DNA of 64,000 bases from Aureimonas sp. Leaf324 (lineage in GTDB: Bacteria; Pseudomonadota; Alphaproteobacteria; Rhizobiales; Rhizobiaceae): the NCBI RefSeq assembly GCF_001423245.1, contig NZ_LMOH01000001.1:588563-652562 (forward strand), read 5' to 3'. This document shows positions 29,054 through 39,771 of the stretch, piece after piece. The position numbers and the translations under genes are program-made. Positions within the stretch are counted from its first letter, which is position 1. Each line of letters starts with the position of its first letter. A model generated the notes under the pieces. That model was given only the letters and a program-made list of their open reading frames with translations, was not told the DNA's origin and searched no databases.

Positions 29054-29875
29054 CTACTGCGAGAGCGGCGACAGGCTCCGGTAGAACGTGGGGGTCAAAC
29101 CGGCTTCGGCGCGCGCGCGGTCGTTGAAGGGCGCCTTGACCTCACCGCGGAAGCACTCGCGCACGAGTTCCTGGAAACGGCGAGCCGGATCGATCCTCTG
29201 ACGCGCGCAGAGAAAGCGAAACCACTTGGCGCCGACCGCAACGTGCCGTTTCTCGTCGTTGTAGATGACGTCGAGGATCGCCGCTGTTTCCGGATCTCCG
29301 ACCTCACCGAGCTTCGACAGAAGGGACGGCGTCACGTCCAACCCGCGCGCCTCCAGAATCAACGGCACCACTGCAAGGCGAGCCGCGAGATCGTGTGCAG
29401 TCACCTCGACCGCCTGCCAGAGGCCGTCGTGAGCCGGCAGGGCGCCATAGCGCGAACCGAGTGCCTCGAGACGATCGGACAGCAGGCCGAAATGGCGCGC
29501 CTCGTCGGTTGCCACCATCATCCACCCGTCGAAGAACGAGCGGGGCACCGGCTGGCCGCAGAAGCGCGCCACGATATCGAGCGCAAGGTCGATGGCGTTC
29601 AGTTCGATGTGGGCAAGGGCGTGGATCATCGCCACGCGTCCCTCCACCGTATGGACCGAGCGGCGCGGGACATGCCTCGGGGAGACCAGCGGGGGCTCCG
29701 CCGGGCGCCCCGGACGTGCCGGTAACGGCGGGTCCGTCGGCGCCGAAAGGCCGAGGGTGCGTTCGGCCCATCGCTCGCCGGCGAGACGCGTCAACCGGCG
29801 CTTCTCGTCGAGATCGGGCTCCCGCAAGGCCTCGATGGCGAGGCCGCGCAGCGTCGGCGTCGCGAGGCGACTCAC
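29054..29875 (-). CDS. DUF455 ferritin-like protein
   Basis: A 273-residue helical protein with ferritin-like di-iron motifs: HIELNAIDLALDI, the ATDEARHFGLL segment and YNDEKRHVAVGAKWF. This is the DUF455 family, which is related to ferritin-like proteins and the tRNA hydroxylase MiaE; its activity is unknown. Its GTG start (29875) overlaps the bcp stop as GTGA, so it is translated with the peroxiredoxin. This pairing suggests a role in oxidative or iron stress. Confidence 0.9.
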   Translation of the reverse strand: MSRLATPTLRGLAIEALREPDLDEKRRLTRLAGERWAERTLGLSAPTDPPLPARPGRPAEPPLVSPRHVPRRSVHTVEGRVAMIHALAHIELNAIDLALDIVARFCGQPVPRSFFDGWMMVATDEARHFGLLSDRLEALGSRYGALPAHDGLWQAVEVTAHDLAARLAVVPLILEARGLDVTPSLLSKLGEVGDPETAAILDVIYNDEKRHVAVGAKWFRFLCARQRIDPARRFQELVRECFRGEVKAPFNDRARAEAGLTPTFYRSLSPLSQ

Positions 29876-30348
29876 GCGCCGGCCAGCTTGCGTGCCTCGT
29901 CGAGGACCTCGCGGGCATGCCCGTCGACCTTGACCTTCGGCCAGACGCGGTGGATCCGGCCGTCACCGTCGACGAGCACGCTCGTGCGCTCGACGCCCAT
30001 GTAGGTCTTCCCGTACATGCTCTTCTGCGCCCATACGCCGGCGGGTTCGATCAGGGTGCGCTCGGGATCGGCAAGCAGCGGGACCTGAAGGCCATGCTTG
30101 TCGCGGAACTTGCAGTGCTTCTCGATGGGATCGGGCGACACGCCGAAGACCGGCACCCCGCTGGCCTCAAACTCATTTGCGAGAGCGGTGAAGTCCAGCG
30201 CCTCGAGGGTGCAGCCCGATGTGTCGTCCTTCGGATAGAAGAAGATCACGTACGGCTTCCCGCGCAGCTGCGCGTCGGACACCGTCGTCCCGTCATCGGC
30301 CGGAAGCTCGAAATGCGGAAAAGTCTGACCCGTCGTCAAAGTCGCCAT
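29872..30348 (-). CDS. bcp: Thioredoxin-dependent peroxiredoxin, Bcp/PrxQ type
   Basis: Reduces peroxides with a peroxidatic cysteine in FYPKDDTSGCTLEALDF. The second cysteine five residues on, found in E. coli Bcp (GCTVQAC), is missing here (Leu-Glu-Ala-Leu), and the rest of the chain has only one more Cys (KHCKFRD). It therefore works as a 1-Cys or atypical enzyme. The 158-residue start MATLTTGQ (30348) follows AGGAGGGCCGA, which decides against an ATG seven codons upstream. The conserved arginine is in RTSVLVDGDG. Confidence 0.95.
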   Translation of the reverse strand: MATLTTGQTFPHFELPADDGTTVSDAQLRGKPYVIFFYPKDDTSGCTLEALDFTALANEFEASGVPVFGVSPDPIEKHCKFRDKHGLQVPLLADPERTLIEPAGVWAQKSMYGKTYMGVERTSVLVDGDGRIHRVWPKVKVDGHAREVLDEARKLAGA

Positions 30349-30546
30349 TCGGCCCTCCTTTCGGCCCATTGCGCTGACACGTCTGCGCCGCGGCGACAGG
30401 GTGTGGCGCGGGATCGACAGGCGTGGCGTAACCGCCCTGTATCATAGCGCCCGCAAGTCGAAGGCAAGCTATGAACCGTTTGTTGCACGCCTGAAGAGGC
30501 GGCGCCCTGATCGCCCTCTTGGTGTTGCGGGAGACCATCGGACTTG

Positions 30547-33500
30547 ATGAGGAAGATTCGGCGTCTCGTCGGTGCGATCCTGAGCTTCGTCCTGCTTCTC
30601 GCGCTGACGATCGCGGTCGCGGGCGTGTTCCTGCTGGGCACGCCGACCGGCGAACGCTTCGTCCAGTCGCAGACGACGGCCGCGCTCTCACGCCTGCTCG
30701 GGCCGCGCTACGAGGCCACGCTCGGGCGCCAGCAGTTCGAATTTCGCGGCGATGGCACGCTCGCCTTGAACTGGTTCGATGCGGCCCTGCACCGGCGCGA
30801 TCGGCCGGATCTTGAATCGCGTGTCGAGCGGATTTCCGTCGCCCTGCGGCTGATGCCGCTCGTGGGCGGCAGCCTGGAGTTCGGTCGCCTCGAGATTGCC
30901 GGCGCCGATCTCGATCTTGCCGCCTTCGCGGGCAACCGCGCGCCCCAGACGAAGGAAGCGCCGGCCGAGCCGGACGAACGCTCCATGCTGGCGCGCACGA
31001 TCGACGGCGGCGTCTCGGCGCTGGAGCGGCAGTTGCAGGCGCTGCAGGCCTACCACTTCGACACGCTGAGCCTGCAGGATATCCGGGTCACAGGCCTCCC
31101 GGCTCGGTCCGGGCAGGTCTCGCAGTTGACGCTCCAGCGGGCGGACCTGCACCGCGCGCTCGACGGAACGCTACGCCTCGTCTCGAACGTCGAAGTCGGC
31201 GACGTGCCGTTGCTTCTGTCCGGCACCGCGGAATTCGATCCGGTGACCAGCCGGTTGACGCGACTGGAGGGCCATACCGGCCGGATCGATCTCGGCGCGA
31301 TCGTGCCGCCCGCAGACGAAGCGGACGAAGACGACGAGCGCCCGTTCGGCAGCGATTCGCAGACATCGCTCGACCTTTCGCTGGACCGTGCGTCGCCGGA
31401 CGAGCCGGCTTTCCTGCGGGCCACCGCCCACGTCGGTGCAGGGCACCTGCAGCTCGGCCTGAGCCGCACGCGCGTGGAGAGCGGCCAGCTCGATCTTTCC
31501 TACACGCAGGGCGACGAGCGCCTCGTGATCGAGCGGAGCCCGTTCCGTTTCCGCGATGTCAGTTTCGACGTGACGGGCGCGGTGGAACAGACGAACCGGG
31601 CCGATGCCGATGCGCCGCCAGTCTACGGTTTCAAGCTTTCGACGCCGGACGTCCGCTCGATGGTGGGGCGCGACGAGGCGCCCGGCGCCCAACCCCTGAC
31701 CGCCTCCCTCGAACTGGCGGGAAGCCTGAACCCGGCCGCTCGCCAGGTGTCGCTGGACGTCGCCCGTGTCGTGACCGACGGCGGGCGGCTCGAAGGACGA
31801 GCGCGCTATGATGGTTCGACATCGGACGCGCGAACATTCCTGGATCTGAAGGCGACGTCGCTGAGCGCCTCTGCCGTCAAGGCGTTCTGGCCGTTCAACA
31901 TCTCCGGCAAGGCGCGCCGTTGGGTTCTGGCTCACCTGTCCGACGACGGCGTGGTGCCCGAGGGCCGGATCTCGATCGACATTCTGCGCGACCGCATCGG
32001 TGAAGCGTTCCGCATCGGCGGGACTCCGAGCAATAGCGAACTCCAGCTCGACATTCCGGTTCGCGGCGCGGGGCTCGCAACCGTCGGAAACCTTCCGGCG
32101 CTGCGCGAGGTGGACGGGTCGGTTACCATCCGCGGCATTCGAACCGAGGTGGCGGTGGATCTGGCCAAGGTCGACGGGCTCGACGCGGTCGCGATCGAAA
32201 GCTCGACGCTGGTCCTGCAGCGCCCGGCGGACGGCGGACTCCGCGATCTCGGGATCGACGTGAACCTGAAGGCATCGGGTCCCGTGCCGCAGCTGCTGGC
32301 GATCGCCGACCGTGATCCGATCCGCGCCTTCCGCAATCTGCCGCTGAGGACCGATGCCTTTACGGGGACCGCAAGCGTAGACGTCGGCGCTCGGCTGATC
32401 CTTGGGGACGGGATCGCGCCGGAGAAGCAGGTGCGGGACTGGAACGTCGAAGCCGACCTGAAGGACGTCGATGTTGGCCAGCCGATCGAAGGGCGCACCT
32501 TCGCGGGGCTCGACGGCGTCTTTCACGCGATTCCCGGCCAAGCCAGCGGCTCTCTGGACGGCACGATGGACGGAATGCCCGCAAAGCTGACCTTCGCGCT
32601 TCCGTTCGGCGCCACTCCCGTCGGGACGCGCAGCCTGGAGGCCGAACTAAAGGTTCCGTCGGCCAAGCTCGTCGATCTCGTTCCCGCGCTCTCGGGCGTG
32701 GTGAAGGGCCCGATCGCGGCGCGAGTAACGGACGACAGCGACGGACTGCACGCCAAGCTCGATCTCGGACAGACCGAACTCGATCTACCGGCGATCGCCT
32801 GGAAGAAGGGGGCCGGCGTGCCGGCCGATCTCGCCTTCGTCGTCCGCCGCGACGGGGACATGACGCAACTCGACAAGCTGGAACTGAAAGGGGACGGCTT
32901 CCAGGCGCGTGGGTCGTTGTCGGTGGACAAGCGCGGCCTCCGAAGTGCCGCCTTGACGCGTGTCGCTTTGAATCCGGGCGACGATGTGAGCGTCGATGTC
33001 GAGCGTCATGGCGACGGTTTCGGCGTGAAGGTCGAGGGCAACCGCTTCGATGCCCGCCCGATCCTGGCCGAACTCAAGGCTGGCATTGCCCGCGACAAGA
33101 AGGGGAGATCGGGGGGCGGGACCTTCGACATCACGATGGATGTCGGACGGATCGACGGCTTCAACGGCCGCGGCGTCGACGGCTTCTCGCTGAACTATGC
33201 GTCCGCGGACGGGCGGATGGCGGCGCTGGCGATTGGCGGGTCGATCGGCGGGGCCGCCCTGGCCGGCGATCTCGCGCCTCAGAACGACAATCGGCGGATC
33301 CGCATCGCGTCCGGCAACGTCGGAGGCCTCCTCGGCTTCACCGGACTCTACAGCCACATGGACGGGGGACAGGGATCGCTGACCCTCGTCGGCTCCCCGG
33401 ATGAGGGCTATGGCGGCGAGGTCAAGCTGACGAACTTCAACCTCGTCGACGAGCCGCGCCTGTCGCGCATCGTCGGTTCGTCGCCGGCTCCGGGGGCGGC

Positions 33501-33888
33501 CAGTCTCTCGCAAGCCATCGGGCAGGAGCTTCGCACGGAACGGGCGTTCTTCGACCACGCCTCGGCCAAGCTCGGCTACGATCGGGGAACGTTGCGCGTG
33601 GCCGACGGCATCGTACGCGGGCCGATCTTCGGCTCGAGTTTCGCGGGCGTCGTCTACGATCCGAGCGGCAAGATCGACGTCACCGGCTCGTTCATGCCGG
33701 CCTATGGCCTGAACCGGGTGTTCGGAGCGATTCCGATCCTCGGTCAGATCCTCGGCAACGGGCAGGAGGGCGGCCTGATCGGCATCACCTACCGCCTGAG
33801 CGGGGCGATGGCGTCGCCCACGCTCGTGGTCAATCCGATCTCGGCGATCGCGCCGGGCATCTTCCGGCAGATCTTCGCCTTCGACTGA
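30547..33888 (+). CDS. AsmA-like / YhdP family protein (DUF3971)
   Basis: Large 1113-residue protein with one N-terminal membrane segment (about 8-30) and a long periplasmic region of repeated beta-rich units, such as LRLVSNVEVGDVPLLLSG and FPRFRFRD-like strands. It ends in an AsmA C-terminal region: GGYGG-type turns, FMPAYGLNRVFGAIPILGQI and GGLIGITYRLSG. This pattern fits YhdP/AsmA-like proteins, which move phospholipid to the outer membrane. The start is the ATG at 30547, directly after a TTG. It is divergent from bcp, and its stop is three bases from the convergent tyrS stop. Confidence 0.9.
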   Translation: MRKIRRLVGAILSFVLLLALTIAVAGVFLLGTPTGERFVQSQTTAALSRLLGPRYEATLGRQQFEFRGDGTLALNWFDAALHRRDRPDLESRVERISVALRLMPLVGGSLEFGRLEIAGADLDLAAFAGNRAPQTKEAPAEPDERSMLARTIDGGVSALERQLQALQAYHFDTLSLQDIRVTGLPARSGQVSQLTLQRADLHRALDGTLRLVSNVEVGDVPLLLSGTAEFDPVTSRLTRLEGHTGRIDLGAIVPPADEADEDDERPFGSDSQTSLDLSLDRASPDEPAFLRATAHVGAGHLQLGLSRTRVESGQLDLSYTQGDERLVIERSPFRFRDVSFDVTGAVEQTNRADADAPPVYGFKLSTPDVRSMVGRDEAPGAQPLTASLELAGSLNPAARQVSLDVARVVTDGGRLEGRARYDGSTSDARTFLDLKATSLSASAVKAFWPFNISGKARRWVLAHLSDDGVVPEGRISIDILRDRIGEAFRIGGTPSNSELQLDIPVRGAGLATVGNLPALREVDGSVTIRGIRTEVAVDLAKVDGLDAVAIESSTLVLQRPADGGLRDLGIDVNLKASGPVPQLLAIADRDPIRAFRNLPLRTDAFTGTASVDVGARLILGDGIAPEKQVRDWNVEADLKDVDVGQPIEGRTFAGLDGVFHAIPGQASGSLDGTMDGMPAKLTFALPFGATPVGTRSLEAELKVPSAKLVDLVPALSGVVKGPIAARVTDDSDGLHAKLDLGQTELDLPAIAWKKGAGVPADLAFVVRRDGDMTQLDKLELKGDGFQARGSLSVDKRGLRSAALTRVALNPGDDVSVDVERHGDGFGVKVEGNRFDARPILAELKAGIARDKKGRSGGGTFDITMDVGRIDGFNGRGVDGFSLNYASADGRMAALAIGGSIGGAALAGDLAPQNDNRRIRIASGNVGGLLGFTGLYSHMDGGQGSLTLVGSPDEGYGGEVKLTNFNLVDEPRLSRIVGSSPAPGAASLSQAIGQELRTERAFFDHASAKLGYDRGTLRVADGIVRGPIFGSSFAGVVYDPSGKIDVTGSFMPAYGLNRVFGAIPILGQILGNGQEGGLIGITYRLSGAMASPTLVVNPISAIAPGIFRQIFAFD

Positions 33889-33891
33889 CGG

Positions 33892-35142
33892 TCAGTCTCC
33901 AGTCCTGACGAGAACGTGGCGCTTCTTGCCGAGCGATAGCTTGGCGACGCCCTCGCTGAGCGCGGCGGCATCGACCGTCAGGCGCTCGTCGGACACGGGC
34001 TGGTCGTTCAGGCGAACCGCCCCGCCCGCGACATGGCGCCGGGCCTCGCCGTTGGACGCTGCGAGCCCAGCCTTGACGATCAGCGACAGGATGCCGACCC
34101 CCGACGCGAGCTCCGACTTCGGGACCAGCACGGTCGGCAGCGTATCGGCCAGCGCGCCCTGCTCGAAGGTCGTGCGGGCGGTCGCCTCGGCCTGCGTGGC
34201 GGCCTCGCGACCGTGGACGATGGCCGTGGTCTCGGTCGCCAGAATCTTTTTCGCCTCGTTGATCTCGGCGCCGCCGAGCGAGGCGAGACGCGCGATCTCG
34301 TCGAGCGGCAGGCGGGTAAAGATCTTCAGGAAACGACCGACGTCGGCGTCCTCGGTGTTTCGCCAGTACTGCCAGAAATCGTAGGGGCTGAAGAGGTCGC
34401 CGTTGAGCCAGACCGCACCGGATGCCGACTTGCCCATCTTCTCGCCCGACGACTTGGTGAGGAGCGGCGTCGTCAGCGCATAGAGCTGCGGGCCTCCCAT
34501 GCGGTGGCTGAGATCGACGCCGTTGATGATGTTGCCCCACTGGTCGGAGCCGCCCATCTGCAGCACCGTGCCGTAGCGCCGGTTGAGCTCGGTGAAGTCG
34601 TAGCCCTGCATGATCATGTAGTTGAACTCGAGGAAGCTCAACGACTGCTCGCGGTCGAGTCGCAGCTTCACCGAATCGAAGCTCAGCATCCGATTGACCG
34701 AGAAGTGGCGGCCGACGTCGCGCAGGAACTCGACGTAGTTTAGCTTCAGGAGCCAGTCGGCGTTGTTCACCATGATGGCCGCGTTCGGGCCGTCGTAGCG
34801 CAGGATGTTGCCGAAGACGCGCTGGATGCCGTCGATGTTGGTCTGGATCTGCTCGGGCGTCAGCATCCCGCGCTGCGAGTCGCGGAACGAGGGATCGCCG
34901 ACCATCGAGGTGCCGCCGCCCATCAGGCTGATCGCCTGATGCCCGGTCTCCTGGAGCCAGTAGAGCATGGTGACGGAGATCAGGTTGCCGATATGGATCG
35001 ACGTCGCCGTCGCGTCGTAACCGACATAACCGGTGATCCGCCCCTTGTGGGCGAGCGCGTCCAGCCCCTCCGGATCGGAGACCTGATGTATGAAGCCGCG
35101 CTCGTCGAGAACGCGCAGGAAGTCGGATTTGTAGCGGCTCAT
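33892..35142 (-). CDS. tyrS: Tyrosyl-tRNA synthetase
   Basis: Class I aminoacyl-tRNA synthetase of 416 residues. It shows [19 protein letters not shown] (HIGH-type motif), [14 protein letters not shown] and [10 protein letters not shown] for tyrosine binding, [17 protein letters not shown] (KMSKS-type motif), and a C-terminal S4 RNA-binding domain with [20 protein letters not shown]. This is the bacterial TyrRS of normal length. It is preceded on the same strand by an alpha/beta hydrolase gene 57 bases upstream. Confidence 0.98.
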   Translation of the reverse strand: MSRYKSDFLRVLDERGFIHQVSDPEGLDALAHKGRITGYVGYDATATSIHIGNLISVTMLYWLQETGHQAISLMGGGTSMVGDPSFRDSQRGMLTPEQIQTNIDGIQRVFGNILRYDGPNAAIMVNNADWLLKLNYVEFLRDVGRHFSVNRMLSFDSVKLRLDREQSLSFLEFNYMIMQGYDFTELNRRYGTVLQMGGSDQWGNIINGVDLSHRMGGPQLYALTTPLLTKSSGEKMGKSASGAVWLNGDLFSPYDFWQYWRNTEDADVGRFLKIFTRLPLDEIARLASLGGAEINEAKKILATETTAIVHGREAATQAEATARTTFEQGALADTLPTVLVPKSELASGVGILSLIVKAGLAASNGEARRHVAGGAVRLNDQPVSDERLTVDAAALSEGVAKLSLGKKRHVLVRTGD

Positions 35143-35199
35143 GATCGTCCGTTTCGCCAGGCGTAGGGGCCGGGTACGCCCCTGCCGGCTTTTGCTGTC

Positions 35200-35874
35200 T
35201 TACTTAAGGCGCTTCGGGCGGGCGTCGGACAGCTCGCCCGCGAGGCGACGGTCGAGATAGTCGGCGCACTCGGCCATCAGCTCCTCGGTCTGCTCCGAGA
35301 AGAAGTGGTTGGCGCCCGCCAGCGTCTTCTGGGTGATCAGGATGCCCTTCTGCGTCTTCAGCTTGTCCACCAGACCCTGAACATCCTTGGGCGGCGCGAC
35401 CTTGTCCTTGTCGCCGTGGATGATGAGGCCCGACGACGGGCAGGGTGCCAGGAACGAGAAGTCGTAGGAGTTCGGCTGCGGGGCGATCGACATGAAACCC
35501 TCGATCTCCGGCCGGCGCATCAGGAGCTGCATGCCGATCCAGGCGCCGAACGAGTAGCCGGCGACCCAGCAGTGCTTGGAATCAGGGTGGAGCGCCTGGA
35601 TCCAGTCGAGCGCCGCCGCGGCATCGGACAACTCGCCCGCCCCGTGATCGAACTCGCCCTGGCTGCGACCGATGCCGCGGAAGTTGAAGCGCAGCGTCGT
35701 AAAGCCGCGCTCCACGAACATGTAGAACAGCTGATAGACGATCTGATTGTTCATCGTGCCGCCGAAGCGGGGATGGGGGTGGAGAACGATCGCGATCGGC
35801 GCGTTCTTCTCCTTCGCCGCCTGATAGCGACCTTCCAGTCGGCCGGCCGGTCCGTTGAAGATGACTTCGGGCAT
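35200..35874 (-). CDS. Alpha/beta hydrolase (dienelactone-hydrolase-like)
   Basis: A 224-residue cytoplasmic hydrolase. The start MPEVIFNGPAGRLEGRYQ and the turn HPHPRFGGTMNNQIV are typical of a conserved proteobacterial hydrolase family of unknown substrate. The nucleophile elbow is AGYSFGAWIGMQL (GxSxG). The catalytic Asp is probably in HGDKDKVAPP and the His in AGANHFFSEQ. It is divergent from the Fe-S cluster operon, so its promoter shares the 35875-36089 region. Confidence 0.9.
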   Translation of the reverse strand: MPEVIFNGPAGRLEGRYQAAKEKNAPIAIVLHPHPRFGGTMNNQIVYQLFYMFVERGFTTLRFNFRGIGRSQGEFDHGAGELSDAAAALDWIQALHPDSKHCWVAGYSFGAWIGMQLLMRRPEIEGFMSIAPQPNSYDFSFLAPCPSSGLIIHGDKDKVAPPKDVQGLVDKLKTQKGILITQKTLAGANHFFSEQTEELMAECADYLDRRLAGELSDARPKRLK

Positions 35875-35952
35875 TGCAAAACCTCAAGGGGGCTCGATGA
35901 CCGGAGGGACCGGACACCTTGACGGAGAAGGGGCAGCCTCTTAAAGTTCTTT

Positions 35953-35969
35953 CTTAGAACGATTCAAAA
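35953..35969 (+). promoter_or_regulatory. Candidate Irr-type iron control element (ICE)
   Basis: CTTAGAA-CGA-TTCAAAA (35953-35969) resembles the TTTAGAA-N3-TTCTAAA type box that I recall for the iron regulator Irr in Rhizobiales, with two mismatches. It lies about 120 bases upstream of the cysteine desulfurase that starts the Fe-S operon. A separate GTTCT/AGAAC pairing overlaps it. Confidence 0.35.
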
Positions 35970-36010
35970 CTACTCGGCTCCTACAGGGGCGCTATGTAGT
36001 CCGCCGAACG

Positions 36011-36033
36011 CTCGAAACACAAACATTTTCGAG
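36011..36033. repeat. Dyad CTCGAAA-N9-TTTCGAG upstream of the Fe-S operon
   Basis: Perfect seven-base inverted repeat with a nine-base AT-rich spacer, ending 56 bases before the first start codon. Its size and position are those of a dimeric repressor or activator site. I know no regulator with this exact consensus. Confidence 0.5.
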
Positions 36034-36089
36034 TGTTGACCGTTGAGCGAGCCATCGAGGGGCCCATCGCAGAAGCACGAAGGTCGGCT

Positions 36090-37265
36090 GTGCGCGAGAT
36101 GCGTGTCTATCTGGATCACAATGCGAGCGCGCCGCTTCTGAAATCGGCTCAGGATGCGATCGTGGCCGCGCTCGGCGTCACGGGCAATCCGTCGTCGGTC
36201 CACACGGAAGGTCGCACTGCGCGATCCATCGTCGCGAAGGCCCGGTCCGATGTCGCCGCGTTGGCGGGCGCGGAGAGTGAGGCCGTCGTCTTCACGAGCG
36301 GAGCGACCGAGGCCGCCTCGACCTGCCTGACGCCGCACTGGATGCGGGACGGGCGAGACCTCGTGCTTCCGCGTCTTGCCGTCATCGACACCGACCATCC
36401 CTGCATTCGCGAGGGGGGCCGCTTCGCCTCGGCCGATGTCACGCGCCTGCCGGTCCTGCCGGACGGAACGCTGCGGCTGGACGCGCTCGACGCCTGGCTC
36501 GACGCGGGGCCGCCGGGGCTGATGGCTTTCTGCGAAGCCAATAGCGAAACGGGTGTGACGCAGCCTGTCGAGGCCATCGTCGAGCGATGTCGTGCCGCGG
36601 GAGCGGTCGTCGTGTGCGACAGCGTCCAGGTCGCCGGTCGGATGCCGCTCGGGGCGCTTCGGCTCGGCGTCGACGCGATGATCCTCTCCGCCCACAAGAT
36701 CGGCGGACCGAAGGGGATCGGCGCGTTCATTCTCGGCTCGGCATCGATGCGACCGACACCGCTCCTCACCGGCGGAGCGCAGGAAACGCGGCAGCGGGCG
36801 GGCACCGAAGCGATGCCGCTGATCGCCGGCTTCGGGGCTGCGGCTGCCGTGGTGCTGGACGATGCGACCCGGCCGGAGGACCTGCTCGCCCTGCGCCAGC
36901 GACTGGAGGCCGGATTTCGTGCCTTGGCACCGGGCTTTCTGATCCTTGGCGCCGATGCGGAGCGCCTGCCGCAGACCGTGATGGTCCATCATCCCGCGCT
37001 TCGGGCGGAGACGGCGCAGATCGCGATGGACCTCGCAGGGTTCGCCGTATCGGCGGGCTCGGCCTGTTCCTCGGGAAAGATCGGGGGCTCGAGCGTGCTG
37101 GAAGCGATGGCGCGCGGTGGCGCCGCGATCGATCCGTCGCGCGGGGGCATTCGCGTCAGCTTCGGCCGGGAGACGAGCGTCGCCGAGATCGATCGGTTCC
37201 TCGCCGCGTTCGCCAGTTTCTGGGCGCGGCAGGGCAACTCGCCGCAGGTCCGGCAGGTCGCGTGA
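36090..37265 (+). CDS. Cysteine desulfurase, IscS/NifS class
   Basis: PLP enzyme that takes sulfur from cysteine for Fe-S clusters (391 residues). It begins MREMRVYLDHNASAPL, has TSGATEAAS, the Schiff-base lysine in SAHKIGGPKGIGAF, and the sulfur-carrying cysteine in the long loop SAGSACSSGKIGG, the mark of the IscS/NifS class rather than SufS. The GTG at 36090 is preferred because AAGG stands six bases before it; an ATG at 36099 also fits. It leads the suf gene cluster, which has a second desulfurase (SufS). Confidence 0.93.
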   Translation: MREMRVYLDHNASAPLLKSAQDAIVAALGVTGNPSSVHTEGRTARSIVAKARSDVAALAGAESEAVVFTSGATEAASTCLTPHWMRDGRDLVLPRLAVIDTDHPCIREGGRFASADVTRLPVLPDGTLRLDALDAWLDAGPPGLMAFCEANSETGVTQPVEAIVERCRAAGAVVVCDSVQVAGRMPLGALRLGVDAMILSAHKIGGPKGIGAFILGSASMRPTPLLTGGAQETRQRAGTEAMPLIAGFGAAAAVVLDDATRPEDLLALRQRLEAGFRALAPGFLILGADAERLPQTVMVHHPALRAETAQIAMDLAGFAVSAGSACSSGKIGGSSVLEAMARGGAAIDPSRGGIRVSFGRETSVAEIDRFLAAFASFWARQGNSPQVRQVA

Positions 37266-37319
37266 GAAGCCGCAGCTAATCTGGCCTTCCTCCTTCAACT
37301 TTTGAGGGCGGCCCCCCAT

Positions 37320-37347
37320 TTGAACCGTTGTGAACTGCCGCTATAGG
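37320..37347 (+). promoter_or_regulatory. Candidate promoter inside the Fe-S cluster operon, before sufB
   Basis: TTGAAC (37320-37325) and TATAGG (37342-37347) are spaced by 16 bases in the 136-base gap between the desulfurase and sufB. It could give sufBCDS its own start. Confidence 0.35.
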
Positions 37348-37401
37348 GCAGGGCACAAGCCAACCACCGGACCTTGAATCCGGCGAGTGTGGAGAGAGAC
37401 G

Positions 37402-38940
<1,539 letters not shown>

Positions 38941-39015
38941 GCCCGGCGCTCCACCTCACCGACCCTTTCGACCGCGCCCGAAGCGGCGCCGACCAACGCT
39001 TTTAGAAGAACGAAG

Positions 39016-39771
39016 ATGCTCGAAATCAGAAACCTGCACGCCCGCGTGGCGGATACCGACACCGAAATCCTGCGCGGCCTCGACCTGACGGTCGCGGACG
39101 GCGAGGTGGCGGCGATCATGGGGCCGAACGGGTCGGGCAAGTCGACCCTGTCCTACATCATCGCCGGCCGCGAGGATTACGAGGTCACCGAGGGCGACAT
39201 CCTCTACAATGGCGAGTCGATCCTCGAGATGGACGCGGCCGAGCGGGCGGCATCGGGCGTGTTCCTGGCCTTCCAGTATCCGCTGGAGATTCCGGGCGTC
39301 GCGACGATGACCTTTCTGAAGACGGCGCTCAACTCTCAGCGCAAGGCGCGCGGCGAGGCTGAACTGACGACCCCGGACTTCCTGCGCCGCGTCAAGACAT
39401 CGGCCGCCGATCTCAAGATCGACGCCGACATGCTGAAGCGCCCGCTGAACGTCGGCTTCTCCGGCGGCGAGAAGAAGCGCGCGGAGATCCTGCAGATGGC
39501 GCTTCTGGAGCCCAAGCTCTGCGTCATGGACGAGACGGACTCCGGCCTCGACATCGATGCCCTGAAGATCGTGGCCGATGGCGTCAACGCACTGCGCGGC
39601 CCCGATCGCTCGTTCCTCGTCATCACGCACTACCAGCGCCTGCTGGACTATATCGTGCCGGACAAGGTCCACGTCCTCTACAAGGGCCGGATCATCAAGT
39701 CTGGCGACAAGTCGCTGGCGCTGCAGCTCGAAAACGAGGGCTACGCCCAGATCATCGGCGAGGCCGCCTGA
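39016..39771 (+). CDS. sufC: Fe-S cluster assembly ATPase SufC
   Basis: Cytosolic ABC-type ATPase that drives conformational change in SufBCD (251 residues). Walker A is MGPNGSGKSTLS, the signature is FSGGEKKRAEILQM, Walker B is CVMDETDSGLD, and the switch His is in LVITHYQRLLDYI. The stop overlaps the sufD start by one base (TGATG). Confidence 0.98.
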   Translation: MLEIRNLHARVADTDTEILRGLDLTVADGEVAAIMGPNGSGKSTLSYIIAGREDYEVTEGDILYNGESILEMDAAERAASGVFLAFQYPLEIPGVATMTFLKTALNSQRKARGEAELTTPDFLRRVKTSAADLKIDADMLKRPLNVGFSGGEKKRAEILQMALLEPKLCVMDETDSGLDIDALKIVADGVNALRGPDRSFLVITHYQRLLDYIVPDKVHVLYKGRIIKSGDKSLALQLENEGYAQIIGEAA

